Shown: positions 27,602-40,874, numbered from the stretch's first letter. The stretch is DNA of 64,000 nucleotides from Gammaproteobacteria bacterium (GCA_029880545.1 JAOUOD010000004.1:1-64000); one strand, 5' to 3'. A program made the numbers and translations. The notes: generated by a model from the sequence alone, not told the origin.

Positions 27602-28129
27602 ATGAATATGCCGGGCAATATATTTCTGATTGGACCAATGGGGGCGGGCAAGTCCACCATTGGCCGCCACTTGGCCGGGATGACCCGGAAAACCTTTCTT
27701 GATGCTGACAAGGAACTGGAATCCCGAACCGGTGCCTCGATTCCGTTGATTTTTGAAATCGAAGGCGAAGACGGGTTTCGCAAGCGGGAAACCGGCATAA
27801 TTGACGAATTAACCCGGCTGAAAGACCTGGTGCTGGCCACGGGCGGCGGCGCCGTGCTGGCCGAAGACAATCGCCGCATGTTGCATAGTCGCGGCACTGT
27901 TGTCTACCTCGCCGCTTCCATCGATACCCTGGTAGAGCGTACGCGCCACGACAAAAACAGACCTTTATTGCAGAACACGGACAGGCGCAAGAAATTTGAG
28001 GAACTAATGGCGGTGCGCGATCCTCTATACAGGCAAGAGGCGGATTATATTATTGATACCGACAACCGATCTCCACAATCCGTGGCCAGGGAGATTGTCA
28101 AACAGCTGGAACAAGGCGCGGACTCATGA
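27602..28129 (+). CDS. aroK: Shikimate kinase
   Basis: 175 residues, P-loop kinase of the aromatic pathway that phosphorylates shikimate at the 3-hydroxyl with ATP. Walker A is GPMGAGKST; shikimate-binding residues lie in FLDADKELE and ATGGGAVL; the lid is [11 protein letters not shown]. It follows pilQ at 46 bases and overlaps aroB by 4 bases. The pilQ-aroK-aroB order is conserved in gammaproteobacteria. Confidence 0.95.
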   Translation: MNMPGNIFLIGPMGAGKSTIGRHLAGMTRKTFLDADKELESRTGASIPLIFEIEGEDGFRKRETGIIDELTRLKDLVLATGGGAVLAEDNRRMLHSRGTVVYLAASIDTLVERTRHDKNRPLLQNTDRRKKFEELMAVRDPLYRQEADYIIDTDNRSPQSVAREIVKQLEQGADS

Positions 28130-29220
28130 CAGCGGCCAATACAAAGACACTAAGCCTGGATCTTGGTCCAAGAAGCTACCCCATCAACATTGGTGTCGGC
28201 CTGCTCAATCAGCGAGAACTGTTCAGCCCGCACGTCAAGGGAACGCGGGTCGCTATTGTCACCAATGACACAGTGGCCCCGCTTTACCTCAACCGGTTGC
28301 TGGAAACCCTGGCGCCGTGGAACCCCCTGTCCATCGTCTTGCCCGATGGTGAGCAGTATAAAAATCTCGACACGCTGAATCTTGTCTTTGATGCGCTGCT
28401 GAAAAATCGCTGTGATCGAAAGGTGACACTGGTAGCGCTGGGTGGCGGTGTTATTGGTGACATCACCGGGTTTGCCGCAGCCAGTTACATGCGTGGCGTG
28501 CCGTTTATCCAGGTACCAACAACGTTGTTGTCCCAGGTGGACTCGTCAGTAGGTGGCAAGACCGGTGTGAACCATCCGCTTGGAAAGAATATGATCGGCG
28601 CGTTTTACCAGCCTGCTTGCGTTGTTATCGACACAGAAACCCTCAAGACGTTGCCTGACAACGAGTTGTCCGCAGGGTTGGCGGAAGTTATCAAGTATGG
28701 CCTGATCCGTGACCTGAATTTCCTTGAATGGCTTGAGGTCAACATGTCCGGGCTGATGAATCGCCAGAGTGACTCGGTTATTGAGGCTGTCTACCGATCT
28801 TGTGACAACAAGGCGCGAGTAGTGGCAGCAGATGAGCGGGAATCAGGAAATCGCGCTTTACTGAACTACGGGCATACCTTTGGTCATGCCATTGAAGCCG
28901 GAATGGGGTATGGCGCATGGCTCCATGGCGAAGCCGTGGCCGCAGGCATGGTGATGGCCAATGACCTGTCCAGGAGAATGGGCTGGTTGACTGATGCCGA
29001 CTGCGATCGTGCCGAGGCCTTGATTGCCGAAGCCGGTTTGCCGGTGCGCGCACCGACGGCGTTGTCAGCCGAGCGCATGCTTGAATTAATGGCGGTGGAC
29101 AAAAAAGTGGAAGCCGGCCAGATCAAGCTGGTCTTGCTGAAGGGGCTGGCCAACGCAGTGCTGACGCATGAATACGATGAGCAGTACCTGCGCCAGACAC
29201 TAGAGGATATGCGGGTCTGA
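28126..29220 (+). CDS. aroB: 3-dehydroquinate synthase
   Basis: 364 residues, the normal length. It converts DAHP to 3-dehydroquinate using NAD and a divalent metal. The NAD-binding motif is [13 protein letters not shown] and [17 protein letters not shown]; substrate and metal residues are in [34 protein letters not shown] (His ligands) and [10 protein letters not shown]. Its start overlaps the aroK stop. Confidence 0.96.
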   Translation: MTAANTKTLSLDLGPRSYPINIGVGLLNQRELFSPHVKGTRVAIVTNDTVAPLYLNRLLETLAPWNPLSIVLPDGEQYKNLDTLNLVFDALLKNRCDRKVTLVALGGGVIGDITGFAAASYMRGVPFIQVPTTLLSQVDSSVGGKTGVNHPLGKNMIGAFYQPACVVIDTETLKTLPDNELSAGLAEVIKYGLIRDLNFLEWLEVNMSGLMNRQSDSVIEAVYRSCDNKARVVAADERESGNRALLNYGHTFGHAIEAGMGYGAWLHGEAVAAGMVMANDLSRRMGWLTDADCDRAEALIAEAGLPVRAPTALSAERMLELMAVDKKVEAGQIKLVLLKGLANAVLTHEYDEQYLRQTLEDMRV

Positions 29221-29223
29221 TTT

Positions 29224-30393
29224 ATGAGTGATCGCGAGCTCCATTGCTGTGCTGCAACTGATGCCAACTGTCGTGGTCGCCAGCATGCTGAACCCGATCC
29301 ATCTTATCGCAGCCAGTACCAGCGTGATCGTGACCGCATCGTTCACAGCGCCGCGTTTCGACGACTGGAATACAAGACCCAGGTGTTTGTAAACCACGAA
29401 GGTGACCTGTTTCGAACCCGCTTGACCCACTCTATCGAGGTTGCCCAGATCGCCCGATCCGTGGCCCGGGCGTTGCGCCTGAATGAAGACCTGGTCGAGG
29501 CAATTTCCCTGGCACATGATCTTGGCCACACACCTTTCGGGCATGCCGGCCAGGATGCCCTGAACGCCTGCATGAAGGATTACGGTGGCTTCGAGCACAA
29601 CCTGCAGTCATTGCGGGTGGTGGATGTTTTGGAAGAACGCTATGCTGATTTTCCCGGACTGAACCTGACGTTTGAATCACGCGAGGGCATACTCAAGCAT
29701 TGTTCCCTGGCCAATGCGAGGTTGCTTGGCGATATCGGTGAGCGCTTCCTCAATAAACAGCAGCCATCACTGGAAGCGCAACTGGCCAACCTGGCCGATG
29801 AAATCGCCTACAACAATCATGATGTCGATGATGGCCTGCGCTATGGCCTGATTACCATTGAACAGTTGCGCGAAGTGGCATTGTTCGACCGTCATTACCG
29901 TGAGGTAAATGAACGCTATCCGCAGATCTCCTCAAGGCGAATGGTGCATGAAATCATTCGTCGCATGATTAATCATGTTGTTGTCGATCTTGTTGAGACA
30001 AGCAAGCAGCGTATAAGCCAGTCAGGTGCAAACAGTATTGATGATGTGCGTAGTGCGCCCGGACCATTAATGGCGTTCAGTGATGAGGTGCGCGAGGAAA
30101 TGACTGTGCTCAAGCGGTTCTTGCGTGCCAACCTGTACAACCATTTTCGTGTCCGAAGAATGACACAAAAATCTGTTGGTGTGATTGAGCAGTTATTTGC
30201 CGCCTTTTTTGAAGACCCGAAAATTATGCCGCCGCAATACCAGGAGGCCTTGCACAGGGAAACCCCGGGGCGTGCTGCTGAATCCGGCGCTGTTCAGCGC
30301 GCCCGCGTCGTCGCTGATTACATCGCCGGCATGACCGATCGCTACGCAATTCGAGAATACCAGCGGGTTTTTGATCCGTCCGCGGACAGCTAA
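29224..30393 (+). CDS. dgt: dGTPase-like HD-domain deoxynucleoside triphosphate triphosphohydrolase
   Basis: 389 residues. The HD metal-binding motif is split over [16 protein letters not shown] and [17 protein letters not shown], and [14 protein letters not shown] contributes the last ligand. It removes triphosphate from dNTPs in the cytoplasm. The length and N-terminus ([26 protein letters not shown]) match the shorter 'Dgt-like' subgroup rather than E. coli Dgt (505 residues). It starts 3 bases after aroB, so it is co-transcribed. Confidence 0.9.
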   Translation: MSDRELHCCAATDANCRGRQHAEPDPSYRSQYQRDRDRIVHSAAFRRLEYKTQVFVNHEGDLFRTRLTHSIEVAQIARSVARALRLNEDLVEAISLAHDLGHTPFGHAGQDALNACMKDYGGFEHNLQSLRVVDVLEERYADFPGLNLTFESREGILKHCSLANARLLGDIGERFLNKQQPSLEAQLANLADEIAYNNHDVDDGLRYGLITIEQLREVALFDRHYREVNERYPQISSRRMVHEIIRRMINHVVVDLVETSKQRISQSGANSIDDVRSAPGPLMAFSDEVREEMTVLKRFLRANLYNHFRVRRMTQKSVGVIEQLFAAFFEDPKIMPPQYQEALHRETPGRAAESGAVQRARVVADYIAGMTDRYAIREYQRVFDPSADS

Positions 30394-30472
30394 AGCATCC
30401 CCTGTTCCATAACCTTCTGTTTTTTCGATACTTTTGACAATCGACTTTGCATTTCCCTTCGCCTTTGCTGGT

Positions 30473-30501
30473 TTGAATAGCCTGGAATCGGGCTGTATAA
30501 T
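30473..30501 (+). promoter_or_regulatory. Sigma-70 promoter of gltBD with a structured leader
   Basis: TTGAAT (30473-30478), 17 bases, TATAAT (30496-30501), a near-consensus promoter. A leader of about 125 bases follows. Near its end GCCCAG (30595-30600) can pair with CTGGGC (30615-30620), or alternatively CAGGC (30603-30607) with GCCTG (30613-30617). I recognise no known riboswitch there. Confidence 0.65.
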
Positions 30502-30633
30502 GCCCCGCCCTTTGTCCTGGCCACGGGTGCCTGGCGACAGGGCGCCGTTACGCTATCGCTGAAATCAGCAGCCCCGGGGTGGCACGAGAGCCGGGCCCAG
30601 ATCAGGCACGAAGCCTGGGCACAACAAATCTGA

Positions 30634-33600
30634 ATGAACAAGCATCGGGTGAAGTACGTGAAGAAGGCAGAACAGTTCTGCGGCGGTTTGTACCGACCGG
30701 AATTCGAAAAAGACAGTTGTGGATTTGGTCTTATGGCCCAGATGGATGGCAAGCCAAGCCATTGGCTGGTGCAGACATCCATTGATGCGCTTGGGCGTAT
30801 GACACATCGTGGCGCTGTTGCCGCTGACGGCAAGAGCGGTGACGGCTGCGGGTTGTTGCTGGGCAAGCCGGATTCCTACCTGCGTGCAATTGCTTCAGAG
30901 TCTGGCTGGACTATGAACGAGCTTTACGCCGTTGGCATGGTGTTCCTGTCCAGGGACAGCAAGCTGGCAATTCATGCCCGAAAGATACTTGACCAGGCAC
31001 TGGTGGAGCAGGGCCTGGTTGTGTGTGGTTGGCGTGAAGTACCTGTTGATCCATCGGCTTGTGGTGAAGAGGCGCTTGCCAGCATGCCGGTTATCGAGCA
31101 GGTGTTTGTCAACGCGCCTGCCGACATGGAAGAAGCCATTTTTGAGCGCCGCCTGTTCATTGCCAGGCGTGTTGCCGAAAAACAGCTCCAGGGAAAAGAT
31201 AACACGTTTTATGTGCCTAGCCTGTCGGCGCGCGTGATCTCCTACAAGGGGCTGGTGATGCCGGCCAACCTGCCGGTGTTTTACCAGGACCTGGGTGATG
31301 TGCGCATGGAATCGGCCCTGGCTGTATTCCACCAGCGTTTTTCCACCAATACTCTGCCGCAGTGGCGCCTGGCGCAACCATTCCGTTACCTGGCGCATAA
31401 CGGTGAAATCAATACCATCCAGGGTAACCGTAACTGGGCCGTCGCCCGGGCGCACAAGTTTGAAACGCCGATGATTCCGGACATGGACCAGGTCAGGCCG
31501 CTGGTCTCCATGACCGGTTCCGACTCATCAAGCCTGGACAATATGCTTGAAGCATTACTCGAAGGCGGGATGGATATCTTCCGCGCCATGCGTTTGCTGA
31601 TCCCGCCTGCGTGGCAAAATGTCGAAACCATGGACACCGACCTGCGCGCTTTTTATGAATACAATTCCATGCACATGGAACCGTGGGATGGACCGGCCGG
31701 AATTGTTTTGACGGATGGACGCTATGCCGCGTGTACACTTGACCGTAATGGCCTGCGCCCGGCGCGCTATGTTATCACCAGGGACCGGCATATTACCCTG
31801 GCATCGGAAATCGGTGTTTATGACTACAAGCCGGAAGACGTCGTCACCAAGGGCCGTTTGAAGCCAGGCCAGATGCTGGCCGCAGATACGGAAACCGGCA
31901 AGCTGATTCTGCCGCAGGACGTGGATGATGACCTGAAATCGCGTCGACCGTACAAACAGTGGCTGAAGGAAAGCGTGTACCGGATAGAGTCGCAACTGCA
32001 GGACGAAGAAACCTGCAGTGCGACCATGAACCCGGAGCTGCTTTCGATTTATGAAAAAATGTTCATGGTTACGCACGAAGAGCGTGACCAGGTATTGCGT
32101 GTGCTTGCCGAGAGCGGCCAGGAAGCCGTCGGCTCCATGGGTGATGATACTCCGTTTCCGGTATTGTCGAGGCGAGTGCGCTCCGTTTACGACAATTTCC
32201 GCCAGCAGTTTGCACAGGTAACCAACCCGCCGATTGATCCGTTACGTGAACAGATTGTCATGTCGCTGGAAACCTGCTTCGGTCGGGAACTGAACCTGTT
32301 CCAGGATTCAGCTGCCCATGCGCAGCGCATAATCGTGGACTCACCGGTACTGTCTGCTACCAAGTTCCACCAGTTGCTGGATCTCAAGGATCCACGTTAT
32401 GCATCGGTACGAATTGATTTGAATTATGAAGAAGGCGCCAGCCTGCGCGACGCTATTATTGCCGTGCGTGAAGCGGCAGAAAACGCTGTGCGTGCCGGCA
32501 AGACGCTGATCATCCTGTCTGATCGTGATGTTGCCAAGGGCAGGCTTCCGATTCATGCCTTGCTGGCTACCGGTGCCGTTCATCACCATCTTATCAACGC
32601 CGGTTTGCGTTGTGATGCCAATATTATTGTTGAAACAGCCACAGCACGCGATCCGCACCACTTTGCCTGCCTGATTGGGTATGGTGCAACTGCGGTATAC
32701 CCGTACCTGGCCTACAACACGCTGTGCCACATGATTTCCGCCGGCCTGTGCAGCAGCAAGGATGGCGTTGCCCGGATCATGCATAATTACCGTAAAGGTA
32801 TCAGCAAGGGTCTGTACAAGGTTATTTCCAAGATGGGCATTTCAGCCGTCGCCAGCTATCGTGGTGCCCAGCTGTTCGAATCCGTTGGTCTCAGTAGTGA
32901 CGTAATTGACCTGTGTTTCCGCGGCACGACAAATCGTGTTGAAGGTGCCAACTTCGAAGATATCAACGAAGACCAGGCACGACTGGCCCGTGATGCCTGG
33001 AATCCACGCAAGCAGACCGGTCACGGTGGCTTGCTGAAGTATGTGCACGATGGTGAATACCACGCCTATAACCCGGACGTGGTGAGCGAGTTGCAGGAAG
33101 CCGTGCGCACCGGTGATTACGCCCGCTACAAACAATACGCCGCAACCGTGAACAACAGGCCGGCCATGGTATTGCGTGACTTGCTCGCCCTGCGCGATGA
33201 CGTCAAGGCCGTCAGTATCGATGAAGTAGAACCGGCAGAACAGTTGTTCAAGCGATTTGATACGGCAGCGATGTCACTCGGTGCACTGTCACCCGAAGCT
33301 CACGAGGCGCTGGCCGTGGCCATGAATACACTGGGCGGTCGATCCAACTCCGGTGAAGGTGGTGAAGCGGTTGATCGTTATGGCACCAATCGCCGTTCAA
33401 AGATCAAGCAGATTGCCTCAGGTCGTTTTGGCGTCACACCGCACTACCTGAGCAGTGCCGAAGTCTTGCAGATCAAGATTGCCCAGGGTGCCAAGCCGGG
33501 TGAAGGTGGACAGTTACCAGGACACAAGGTGAACCAGTTGATCGCCGAGCTGCGCTACAGCGTTCCCGGTGTGGCATTGATTTCACCGCCACCGCATCAT

Positions 33601-35130
33601 GACATTTATTCTATTGAAGACCTGGCACAGCTGATTTTCGATCTCAAGCAGGTCAATCCCGACGCGCTGGTGTCCGTGAAACTGGTTGCTGAAGCCGGTG
33701 TTGGCACTATTGCCGCAGGCGTTGCCAAGGCTTATGCCGATTTGATTACAATCTCCGGTTACGACGGTGGTACCGGCGCCAGTCCGCTGACGTCGGTCAA
33801 GTATGCCGGCGGTCCGTGGGAGCTGGGCTTGACCGAAACCCACCAGGTATTGCGGGCCAATAACCTTCGCAACAAGGTGCGGCTGCAAACTGATGGCGGT
33901 CTCAAAACCGGGCTGGATGTGATCAAGGCCGCCATACTCGGTGCAGAAAGTTTTGGATTTGGTACCGGCCCGATGGTCGCATTGGGATGCAAGTATCTTC
34001 GAATCTGCCATCTGAACAATTGTGCAACCGGTATTGCCACGCAGGATGATGTGTTGCGCCGCAAGCACTTCCGTGGCGAGGCTGAAATGGTAATGAACTA
34101 TTTCCGTTTCATCGCGGAAGAGGTGCGGGAATACCTGGCGCAGCTGGGTGTACGCACCATGGAAGAACTGGTTGGCCGCGTTGACCTTCTTCGTGTTGTT
34201 GAAGGCCAGACTGCGCGCCAGAAGCGATTGAACCTTGATGCCATTATTTCCGATGCCGGGCTGGATCCTTCGTTGCCCCATACCTGCACTGAGCCTCGCA
34301 ACGAACCCTTTGACAAGGGTGAGCTGGCTGAACAAATGCTTGCCGATATGCGTACCGCGATCAAGACCAAGACCGGTGGCGAATTTGGCTACAGGATACG
34401 GAATACCCATCGTTCTATTGGTGCGCGCATTTCCGGTGAAATTGCCAAGCATCATGGCAACCAGGGCATGGCCAATACACCGGTAACCGTGCACTTTGTC
34501 GGTACCGCCGGCCAGAGTTTTGGAGTCTGGAATGCCGGTGGTCTGCACATGTATCTCGAAGGCGATGCCAACGATTATGTTGGCAAGGGCATGACCGGCG
34601 GCAAGCTGGTGGTCCGTCCGCCCAAGAACAGTGCTTTTGTCAGTCACGAAGCAGCCATAATCGGCAACACCTGTTTATACGGTGCAACCGGAGGCCGATT
34701 GTATGCCAGTGGCCGGGCCGGTGAGCGTTTTGCCGTAAGAAACTCCGGCGCAACCGCTATTGTTGAAGGCGTTGGTGATCATGGTTGTGAATACATGACC
34801 GGTGGTGTTGTTACAGTGCTGGGCGAAACCGGTGTTAATTTTGGCGCCGGTATGACCGGTGGATTTGCCTTTGTGCTGGACGAGAACAATGTTTTTGTTG
34901 ACCGACATAATGTCGATGTAGATATCCATCGTATTACCACAGAAAACACGGAAGCCTATCGTGCACACCTTCGTGAATTGATCGAGGAATATGTTGCCGA
35001 TACCGGGAGCGAACGAGGCCGGGAAATCCTGGAAAACTTTCAGGATCGTGTAAGCCAGTTCTGGCTGATCAAGCCAAAAGCAGCGGATCTTGATACGTTG
35101 CTTGCATGTTTGCGTCGTGAAGCTGCATAA
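30634..35130 (+). CDS. gltB: Glutamate synthase (NADPH) large subunit
   Basis: 1498 residues. A short propeptide ends before Cys29 ([12 protein letters not shown]), the N-terminal nucleophile of the class II glutaminase domain (about 29-430). A central domain, the FMN-binding synthase barrel (about 800-1200) with the 3Fe-4S cysteines in [12 protein letters not shown], and a C-terminal beta-helix follow. It channels ammonia from glutamine onto 2-oxoglutarate. ATG 30634 has no clear ribosome site; GTG 30652 is possible. It forms a unit with gltD and works with GlnK/AmtB at 6-8 kb in nitrogen assimilation. Confidence 0.96.
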   Translation: MNKHRVKYVKKAEQFCGGLYRPEFEKDSCGFGLMAQMDGKPSHWLVQTSIDALGRMTHRGAVAADGKSGDGCGLLLGKPDSYLRAIASESGWTMNELYAVGMVFLSRDSKLAIHARKILDQALVEQGLVVCGWREVPVDPSACGEEALASMPVIEQVFVNAPADMEEAIFERRLFIARRVAEKQLQGKDNTFYVPSLSARVISYKGLVMPANLPVFYQDLGDVRMESALAVFHQRFSTNTLPQWRLAQPFRYLAHNGEINTIQGNRNWAVARAHKFETPMIPDMDQVRPLVSMTGSDSSSLDNMLEALLEGGMDIFRAMRLLIPPAWQNVETMDTDLRAFYEYNSMHMEPWDGPAGIVLTDGRYAACTLDRNGLRPARYVITRDRHITLASEIGVYDYKPEDVVTKGRLKPGQMLAADTETGKLILPQDVDDDLKSRRPYKQWLKESVYRIESQLQDEETCSATMNPELLSIYEKMFMVTHEERDQVLRVLAESGQEAVGSMGDDTPFPVLSRRVRSVYDNFRQQFAQVTNPPIDPLREQIVMSLETCFGRELNLFQDSAAHAQRIIVDSPVLSATKFHQLLDLKDPRYASVRIDLNYEEGASLRDAIIAVREAAENAVRAGKTLIILSDRDVAKGRLPIHALLATGAVHHHLINAGLRCDANIIVETATARDPHHFACLIGYGATAVYPYLAYNTLCHMISAGLCSSKDGVARIMHNYRKGISKGLYKVISKMGISAVASYRGAQLFESVGLSSDVIDLCFRGTTNRVEGANFEDINEDQARLARDAWNPRKQTGHGGLLKYVHDGEYHAYNPDVVSELQEAVRTGDYARYKQYAATVNNRPAMVLRDLLALRDDVKAVSIDEVEPAEQLFKRFDTAAMSLGALSPEAHEALAVAMNTLGGRSNSGEGGEAVDRYGTNRRSKIKQIASGRFGVTPHYLSSAEVLQIKIAQGAKPGEGGQLPGHKVNQLIAELRYSVPGVALISPPPHHDIYSIEDLAQLIFDLKQVNPDALVSVKLVAEAGVGTIAAGVAKAYADLITISGYDGGTGASPLTSVKYAGGPWELGLTETHQVLRANNLRNKVRLQTDGGLKTGLDVIKAAILGAESFGFGTGPMVALGCKYLRICHLNNCATGIATQDDVLRRKHFRGEAEMVMNYFRFIAEEVREYLAQLGVRTMEELVGRVDLLRVVEGQTARQKRLNLDAIISDAGLDPSLPHTCTEPRNEPFDKGELAEQMLADMRTAIKTKTGGEFGYRIRNTHRSIGARISGEIAKHHGNQGMANTPVTVHFVGTAGQSFGVWNAGGLHMYLEGDANDYVGKGMTGGKLVVRPPKNSAFVSHEAAIIGNTCLYGATGGRLYASGRAGERFAVRNSGATAIVEGVGDHGCEYMTGGVVTVLGETGVNFGAGMTGGFAFVLDENNVFVDRHNVDVDIHRITTENTEAYRAHLRELIEEYVADTGSERGREILENFQDRVSQFWLIKPKAADLDTLLACLRREAA

Positions 35131-36552
<1,422 letters not shown>

Positions 36553-36578
36553 CCAGCTTCCGGAACGAACCGCTCAAA

Positions 36579-36599
36579 GGCATGCTAAAAGTGCATGCC
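36579..36599. other. Hairpin after gltD without a T-run
   Basis: GGCATGC (36579-36585) and GCATGCC (36593-36599) form a 7-bp stem with a 7-base loop. No T-tract follows, so it is not a classic terminator; it may stabilise the gltBD 3' end or be a protein site before hemE. Confidence 0.35.
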
Positions 36600-36760
36600 A
36601 GGTGTGATAGCATTGCACACACTATAAAGGGCGGGTCATTGTCGATTGGGTTTCATGACATGACCGCCTCAATCCGGGCCTGAAAACCGGGGTTCGTTTA
36701 ATACCAGCTGCTCAGTAACATTCATCGTTCCAGTTGGCGTGTGGATGCGGAGAAAGACAA

Positions 36761-37831
36761 ATGACAGAACTAAAAAACGATCGCTTTCTTCGTGCACTGC
36801 TCAGGCAGCCTGTAGACCGCACGCCGATATGGGTTATGCGACAGGCCGGACGCTACCTGCCGGAATACCGGGCTACACGCGAAAAAGCCGGTGATTTCAT
36901 GTCCTTGTGCAAGAATGCCGATCTTGCCTGCGAAGTCACATTGCAGCCGTTGGAGCGTTTTGATCTTGATGCAGCAATCCTCTTCTCCGACATCCTGACC
37001 ATCCCTGATGCCATGGGCCTGGGCCTGTATTTTGCCAAGGGCGAAGGCCCGCACTTCGAGCGCCCTGTACGCAGCGCGGCGGATATTGACCGTTTGCCTG
37101 TACCTGATCCGGAAGACGAACTCGGCTATGTCATGAACGCCGTGCGTACCATTCGTACAGCACTTGATGGCCGTGTGCCACTGATTGGTTTTTCCGGCAG
37201 CCCTTGGACCCTGGCAACCTACATGGTTGAAGGTAGTGGCAGCAAGGATTTTGCCCAGGTCAAGCGCATGCTGTTTGATGAGCCAAGACTCATGCACGCA
37301 CTGCTCGACAAGCTTGCACAATCTGTTACTTCGTACCTGAATGCACAGGTTGCGGCCGGCGCCCAGGCGGTCATGGTGTTCGATACCTGGGGCGGCAGCC
37401 TGACCCCGCGCGATTACAAGGAGTTTTCGCTTCGTTACATGAGCCAGATTGTCAGTGGCCTGACACGTGAAAACGATGGCCGCAAGGTCCCGGTAATACT
37501 GTTTACCAAGAACGGTGGTCAATGGCTCGCGGATATGGCAGGCAGTGGTTGTGATGCGCTGGGCGTGGACTGGACTACTGACCTGGCCGTTGCACGAGCC
37601 ATGGTGAACGATCGCGTGGCCTTGCAAGGCAATATGGATCCGTCTGTGTTGTACGCATCTCCTGAACGAATCCGTGACGAAGTAAAACAGGTTCTCGCAA
37701 GCTACGGCAACGGAACCGGTCATGTATTCAACCTTGGCCACGGTATCCATCAGGCCGTGGATCCGGATAATGTCAAAGTGCTGGTCGATGCGGTGCACGA
37801 ATTCAGTGCGCCATTCCATAGAACAACCTGA
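36761..37831 (+). CDS. hemE: Uroporphyrinogen decarboxylase
   Basis: 356 residues. It decarboxylates the four acetate side chains of uroporphyrinogen III to give coproporphyrinogen III for haem. Family motifs: [15 protein letters not shown]-like segment ([17 protein letters not shown]), the catalytic Asp in [27 protein letters not shown] and FNLGHGI near the C-terminus. The start is ATG 36761 with GGAG upstream; an earlier in-frame TTG (36734) adds only unconserved residues. Position after gltBD matches Pseudomonas. Confidence 0.96.
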   Translation: MTELKNDRFLRALLRQPVDRTPIWVMRQAGRYLPEYRATREKAGDFMSLCKNADLACEVTLQPLERFDLDAAILFSDILTIPDAMGLGLYFAKGEGPHFERPVRSAADIDRLPVPDPEDELGYVMNAVRTIRTALDGRVPLIGFSGSPWTLATYMVEGSGSKDFAQVKRMLFDEPRLMHALLDKLAQSVTSYLNAQVAAGAQAVMVFDTWGGSLTPRDYKEFSLRYMSQIVSGLTRENDGRKVPVILFTKNGGQWLADMAGSGCDALGVDWTTDLAVARAMVNDRVALQGNMDPSVLYASPERIRDEVKQVLASYGNGTGHVFNLGHGIHQAVDPDNVKVLVDAVHEFSAPFHRTT

Positions 37832-38188
37832 TTTCCATTAGCATCTGAACGATATTACCAGGTCCGCCCTGCTTTAACCGGGGTCGGCACTGGGCTATGA
37901 TTTCGGTTATGAAATCCGGGCGGCATCCCATAATGAAGGAGACACCTGGCGGAGTCGGTCGTTGTCTGCGCGGCGATGAAATCGGGCCTGCCCTGGCTGG
38001 AAATGAATATACCAGCGTGCCAATAGCGTGTGCGGGGTACATACCATGTTTCCGGGCTTTGTCCCGGGCTCAGGAAACTGAAATATTGGCGGCCGACAAG
38101 TGATGCGGTTAGCCATAATATTGATAAAGGATGATGGCAAGACGAAGCTTCTGGAGCCTGCTGCCCAGCCCTGGCAGGGAGATTGGGG
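37832..38188. other. 357-bp intergenic stretch, hemE to the Omp85-like gene
   Basis: No convincing gene. A 68-codon frame at 37897-38103 lacks a ribosome site and conserved features. Small inverted repeats are present: GATTTC/GAAATC near 37900-37920, and CCGGG/CCCGG inside TTTCC/GGAAA arms near 38048-38083. The signals for the downstream gene cannot be fixed. Confidence 0.4.
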
Positions 38189-39490
38189 ATGAGAATGCTG
38201 CCAGTGATCCTGCTTGTGCCCGTATTGATCCTGTCCTGGCCTGCTTCCGCCCTGGAGGCATACACTGCGCCTGTTGCCGATTCCGCGATCATTACCGACA
38301 TTGTCATAACGGGTAATGAAGTCACCCGGCCAGAAATCATTTTGCAGGAAATGCTCTTGGGCGTGGGTGACCCGCCTAATGCCGGGTTAATTGAGCGATC
38401 GACCCAGGCGATACGTGATCTCGGTCTGTTTTCATCCGTGACCGTCAACGTCAGGTCGGTGGATGATGATGTTGAGCTGATCATAGACGTCAAGGAAAAG
38501 CTGTTCCTGTTGCCGGTACCACGGTTGAATCGAAACGCAGACGGCGACATCAAGTATGGGGCGCAGCTGCGCTGGAACAACGTAGCCGGCCTGAACCAGA
38601 CGATCAGGATGACCCTGGATCGAACCGAGTATTCCGATAATACCCAGAATGATCGTGACGAATTCAGGATAGATTATGACTACCCCCGCATCAGGCAGAC
38701 GCTCTATAACGTTGATCTAAAGTACTCCATAGAGCATTCCGAGCAGGAGGCGACCAGCGACCTGGGCGTGTTGTCTGTCTTTGATGAAGAGACCACAGAA
38801 TCCAGGCTTCGCATTTCGCGCTGGTGGACACGTTCCGGAGCGACTCGGGGCTGGCTGAGTGGATTTGGCGCTGCGCGTACCGAATCCGATTACGAGTATA
38901 TATCCGGTGATCCCGATGTGCTTGTCGATCGTACCATGGTATCCCTGCTGGGTTCATTGTCATACCACCAGCTTCATGAAACCGAGTTTAGCCGTTTCGG
39001 CTATGAGTTTGGTTATGATGTATCGCAGTCCCTGGAGACAATCGGTGCTGATGAAACTGCAACAACCAGCGAGATATTTGTTCGAGATTATCGGCCCGTG
39101 TCCGACACCCCTCACAGGAACATCAATACACAATGGCGAGTTGGTGTTTCCAGTCTTGATGGAAACAAGACATATGATCTTGGCGGCAGTTCACGCTTGC
39201 GCGGCTATGATCGTGGCAGCATAACCGGAAACGCGTTTTTCCTGGCCAATATCCAGTATCTCGCGCCGTGGCCGGGATACCCGGCATTTCGTTATGTTGT
39301 GTTTACTGATATCGGCAATGCCTACAAGAATGCGCGCTACATTGATCTTGGCGATGTTCGGGCCAGCGTCGGCCTTGGATTTCGCTGGAAGTTACAGTCC
39401 TTTGTCAAAACCTATCTGCGCCTCGATTGCGCCTACGCATTTGATACAGATGAAACCAAGGTGTATGGCGCGACTGTAGCCATGTTCTGA
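38189..39490 (+). CDS. Small Omp85/BamA-type outer-membrane protein with one POTRA domain
   Basis: 433 residues: signal peptide cut near PASA-LEAY, one POTRA-like domain (about 33-105; ITDIVITGNEVTRPEIILQEM ... LGLFSSVTVNV ... VELIIDVKEK), then a 16-strand-type barrel with the conserved lid-loop motif RGY (LRGYDRGSITG, near 337) and a terminal Phe. BamA has five POTRA domains and TamA three, so this is a minimal family member; FhaC-type transporters have two. No exoprotein partner gene is adjacent. ATG 38189 with AGGGAG upstream is preferred over TTG 38183. The role, protein or lipid insertion or secretion, is open. Confidence 0.78.
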   Translation: MRMLPVILLVPVLILSWPASALEAYTAPVADSAIITDIVITGNEVTRPEIILQEMLLGVGDPPNAGLIERSTQAIRDLGLFSSVTVNVRSVDDDVELIIDVKEKLFLLPVPRLNRNADGDIKYGAQLRWNNVAGLNQTIRMTLDRTEYSDNTQNDRDEFRIDYDYPRIRQTLYNVDLKYSIEHSEQEATSDLGVLSVFDEETTESRLRISRWWTRSGATRGWLSGFGAARTESDYEYISGDPDVLVDRTMVSLLGSLSYHQLHETEFSRFGYEFGYDVSQSLETIGADETATTSEIFVRDYRPVSDTPHRNINTQWRVGVSSLDGNKTYDLGGSSRLRGYDRGSITGNAFFLANIQYLAPWPGYPAFRYVVFTDIGNAYKNARYIDLGDVRASVGLGFRWKLQSFVKTYLRLDCAYAFDTDETKVYGATVAMF

Positions 39491-39552
39491 GCGCTTGTGT
39501 CGATATTGCCGGGAAGTTAAAGTGACACCAGGCCAGGACAAGGGAACGAGTT

Positions 39553-40833
39553 ATGGCATCAGAATCACAAACCTTTGCAGATAGTGGAACCAGCCTGCAG
39601 CAGTTGCTGGGCTTGATGCGCCGTTTACTGCAAACCCCTGATGGCCAGTCCGTGTATCGACGTATCGAGCGTGGCTCGCGTGTTTGCGAGGACTTTGGCC
39701 AGCAGCTTGAGCAACGATTTCTCCAGTATCTCGATCATGAACTGGCCTGCTCCTGCCAAGGTGAAGACCTGGAACCGTCCACCCGCCTGATAGTGCGCCT
39801 GATCCGCCGAAGGCTGGCGCCTTTCCTGGCGCAGAATTGGCGGGTAACTGATCCTGGATTGGAGGGCCTGGGTGCGGACATGGCCGGCGTTGTAGCGCAG
39901 GTAGCGAGTGTCGAACTGTGGAACCAGGCTGCGAATGAAAAGTCCCGCGAAATGGAAGCTGAGCAAGCGCGATATAACCCGTCTGCACGGAACCTGATGT
40001 TGCCCGATCTCCAGTCCGGAAGGCGGGAGCTGGACCGGCATTATGATGATCTGCGTGCGAGTTTTGAGCACAGCCAAAGACAAAACCGGGATTTCCTGAA
40101 TAACCTGAAAACTGTACGCCTGGCAATTAATGACAAGAATGCCGGAAACGATGTGGATGAGTTAAGGCCGGTATTACTGGCGGCCATAGACGAGATTACC
40201 GAGTGGCAGGAAGCGCTGATGCAACAGTTAAGCGAGGCAAACGAGTTTCTTGATACCGCTCGCAGTGGCAGCGTGTGGCTGCATGAAGAAATCAACAAGG
40301 TTCGTGAGCTGACCCAGACTGATGAATCAACAGGGTTACCGAACCGGGATGCATTTCTGCGGCGTATGTATGGCGAAATGCAGCGGGCCCGGCGGTTCCG
40401 GCATCCTTTGTCAGTGTGCTTGATCGGGCTGGACCTCGGTGCGACAGGTCACCTGGATGATGGTGCGGTCGAGGCACTGGTTGTCTATGCCGACAATGTT
40501 ATCAGTCGATTTCGGGCCTACGATATTGTCGCCAGGACTGGTGAATTGCAGTTCGGCATCCTGTTGCCGGGAACCGGGGCCGAAGGTGCGTTCAGGGCGC
40601 TGGAAGAGGCGCAGCATCGGGCAGCACGAAGCAGCCAGTCAGGCGGAGACGCCATCGTGTTGCCGTCGTTTCATGGTGGTGTTGCGACCATGCATCCTAA
40701 TGACGCGCCTGATGAATTATTGCACCGGGCGGAGACAGCGTTTAGGAGTGCGTCCCGCAAGGGCTCCGGGGCACTGGAAATCGTCGCCGGCGAACAGCAG
40801 CGCCTGTCGCCGGAACGTGCCGAAACCGCCTGA
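39553..40833 (+). CDS. GGDEF-family protein with degenerate active site, intact I-site (copy 1)
   Basis: 426 residues, no membrane segment. A helical N-terminal region of about 260 residues precedes a GGDEF fold (about 262-415; TQTDESTGLPNRDAFLRRM). The catalytic loop reads GELQF (330-334) instead of GGDEF, so diguanylate cyclase activity is unlikely. The allosteric c-di-GMP site RxxD is kept at the correct distance: R321-A-Y-D324, five residues before the loop. This predicts a c-di-GMP receptor. It is followed at 41 bases by a related gene with the same two properties. Confidence 0.8.
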   Translation: MASESQTFADSGTSLQQLLGLMRRLLQTPDGQSVYRRIERGSRVCEDFGQQLEQRFLQYLDHELACSCQGEDLEPSTRLIVRLIRRRLAPFLAQNWRVTDPGLEGLGADMAGVVAQVASVELWNQAANEKSREMEAEQARYNPSARNLMLPDLQSGRRELDRHYDDLRASFEHSQRQNRDFLNNLKTVRLAINDKNAGNDVDELRPVLLAAIDEITEWQEALMQQLSEANEFLDTARSGSVWLHEEINKVRELTQTDESTGLPNRDAFLRRMYGEMQRARRFRHPLSVCLIGLDLGATGHLDDGAVEALVVYADNVISRFRAYDIVARTGELQFGILLPGTGAEGAFRALEEAQHRAARSSQSGGDAIVLPSFHGGVATMHPNDAPDELLHRAETAFRSASRKGSGALEIVAGEQQRLSPERAETA

Positions 40834-40874
40834 TTTCATAGTGATAATCACTGAAAAGTTGTTATAGTCCGGTC

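Noticed and set aside
33583-34647. 354-codon frame opposite gltB
   Set aside because: Fully antisense to a strongly conserved part of glutamate synthase and without recognisable domains.
36770-37819. 349-codon frame opposite hemE
   Set aside because: Antisense shadow of hemE; the composition (many His, Cys and Gln) is typical of reverse-frame artefacts.
37897-38103. 68-codon frame between hemE and the Omp85-like gene
   Set aside because: No ribosome site, no signal or membrane segment and no conserved pattern; kept as intergenic.
37855-38580. 241-codon minus-strand frame across the hemE-Omp85 gap
   Set aside because: Half of it is antisense to the Omp85-like gene, and the rest lacks a ribosome site or motifs.
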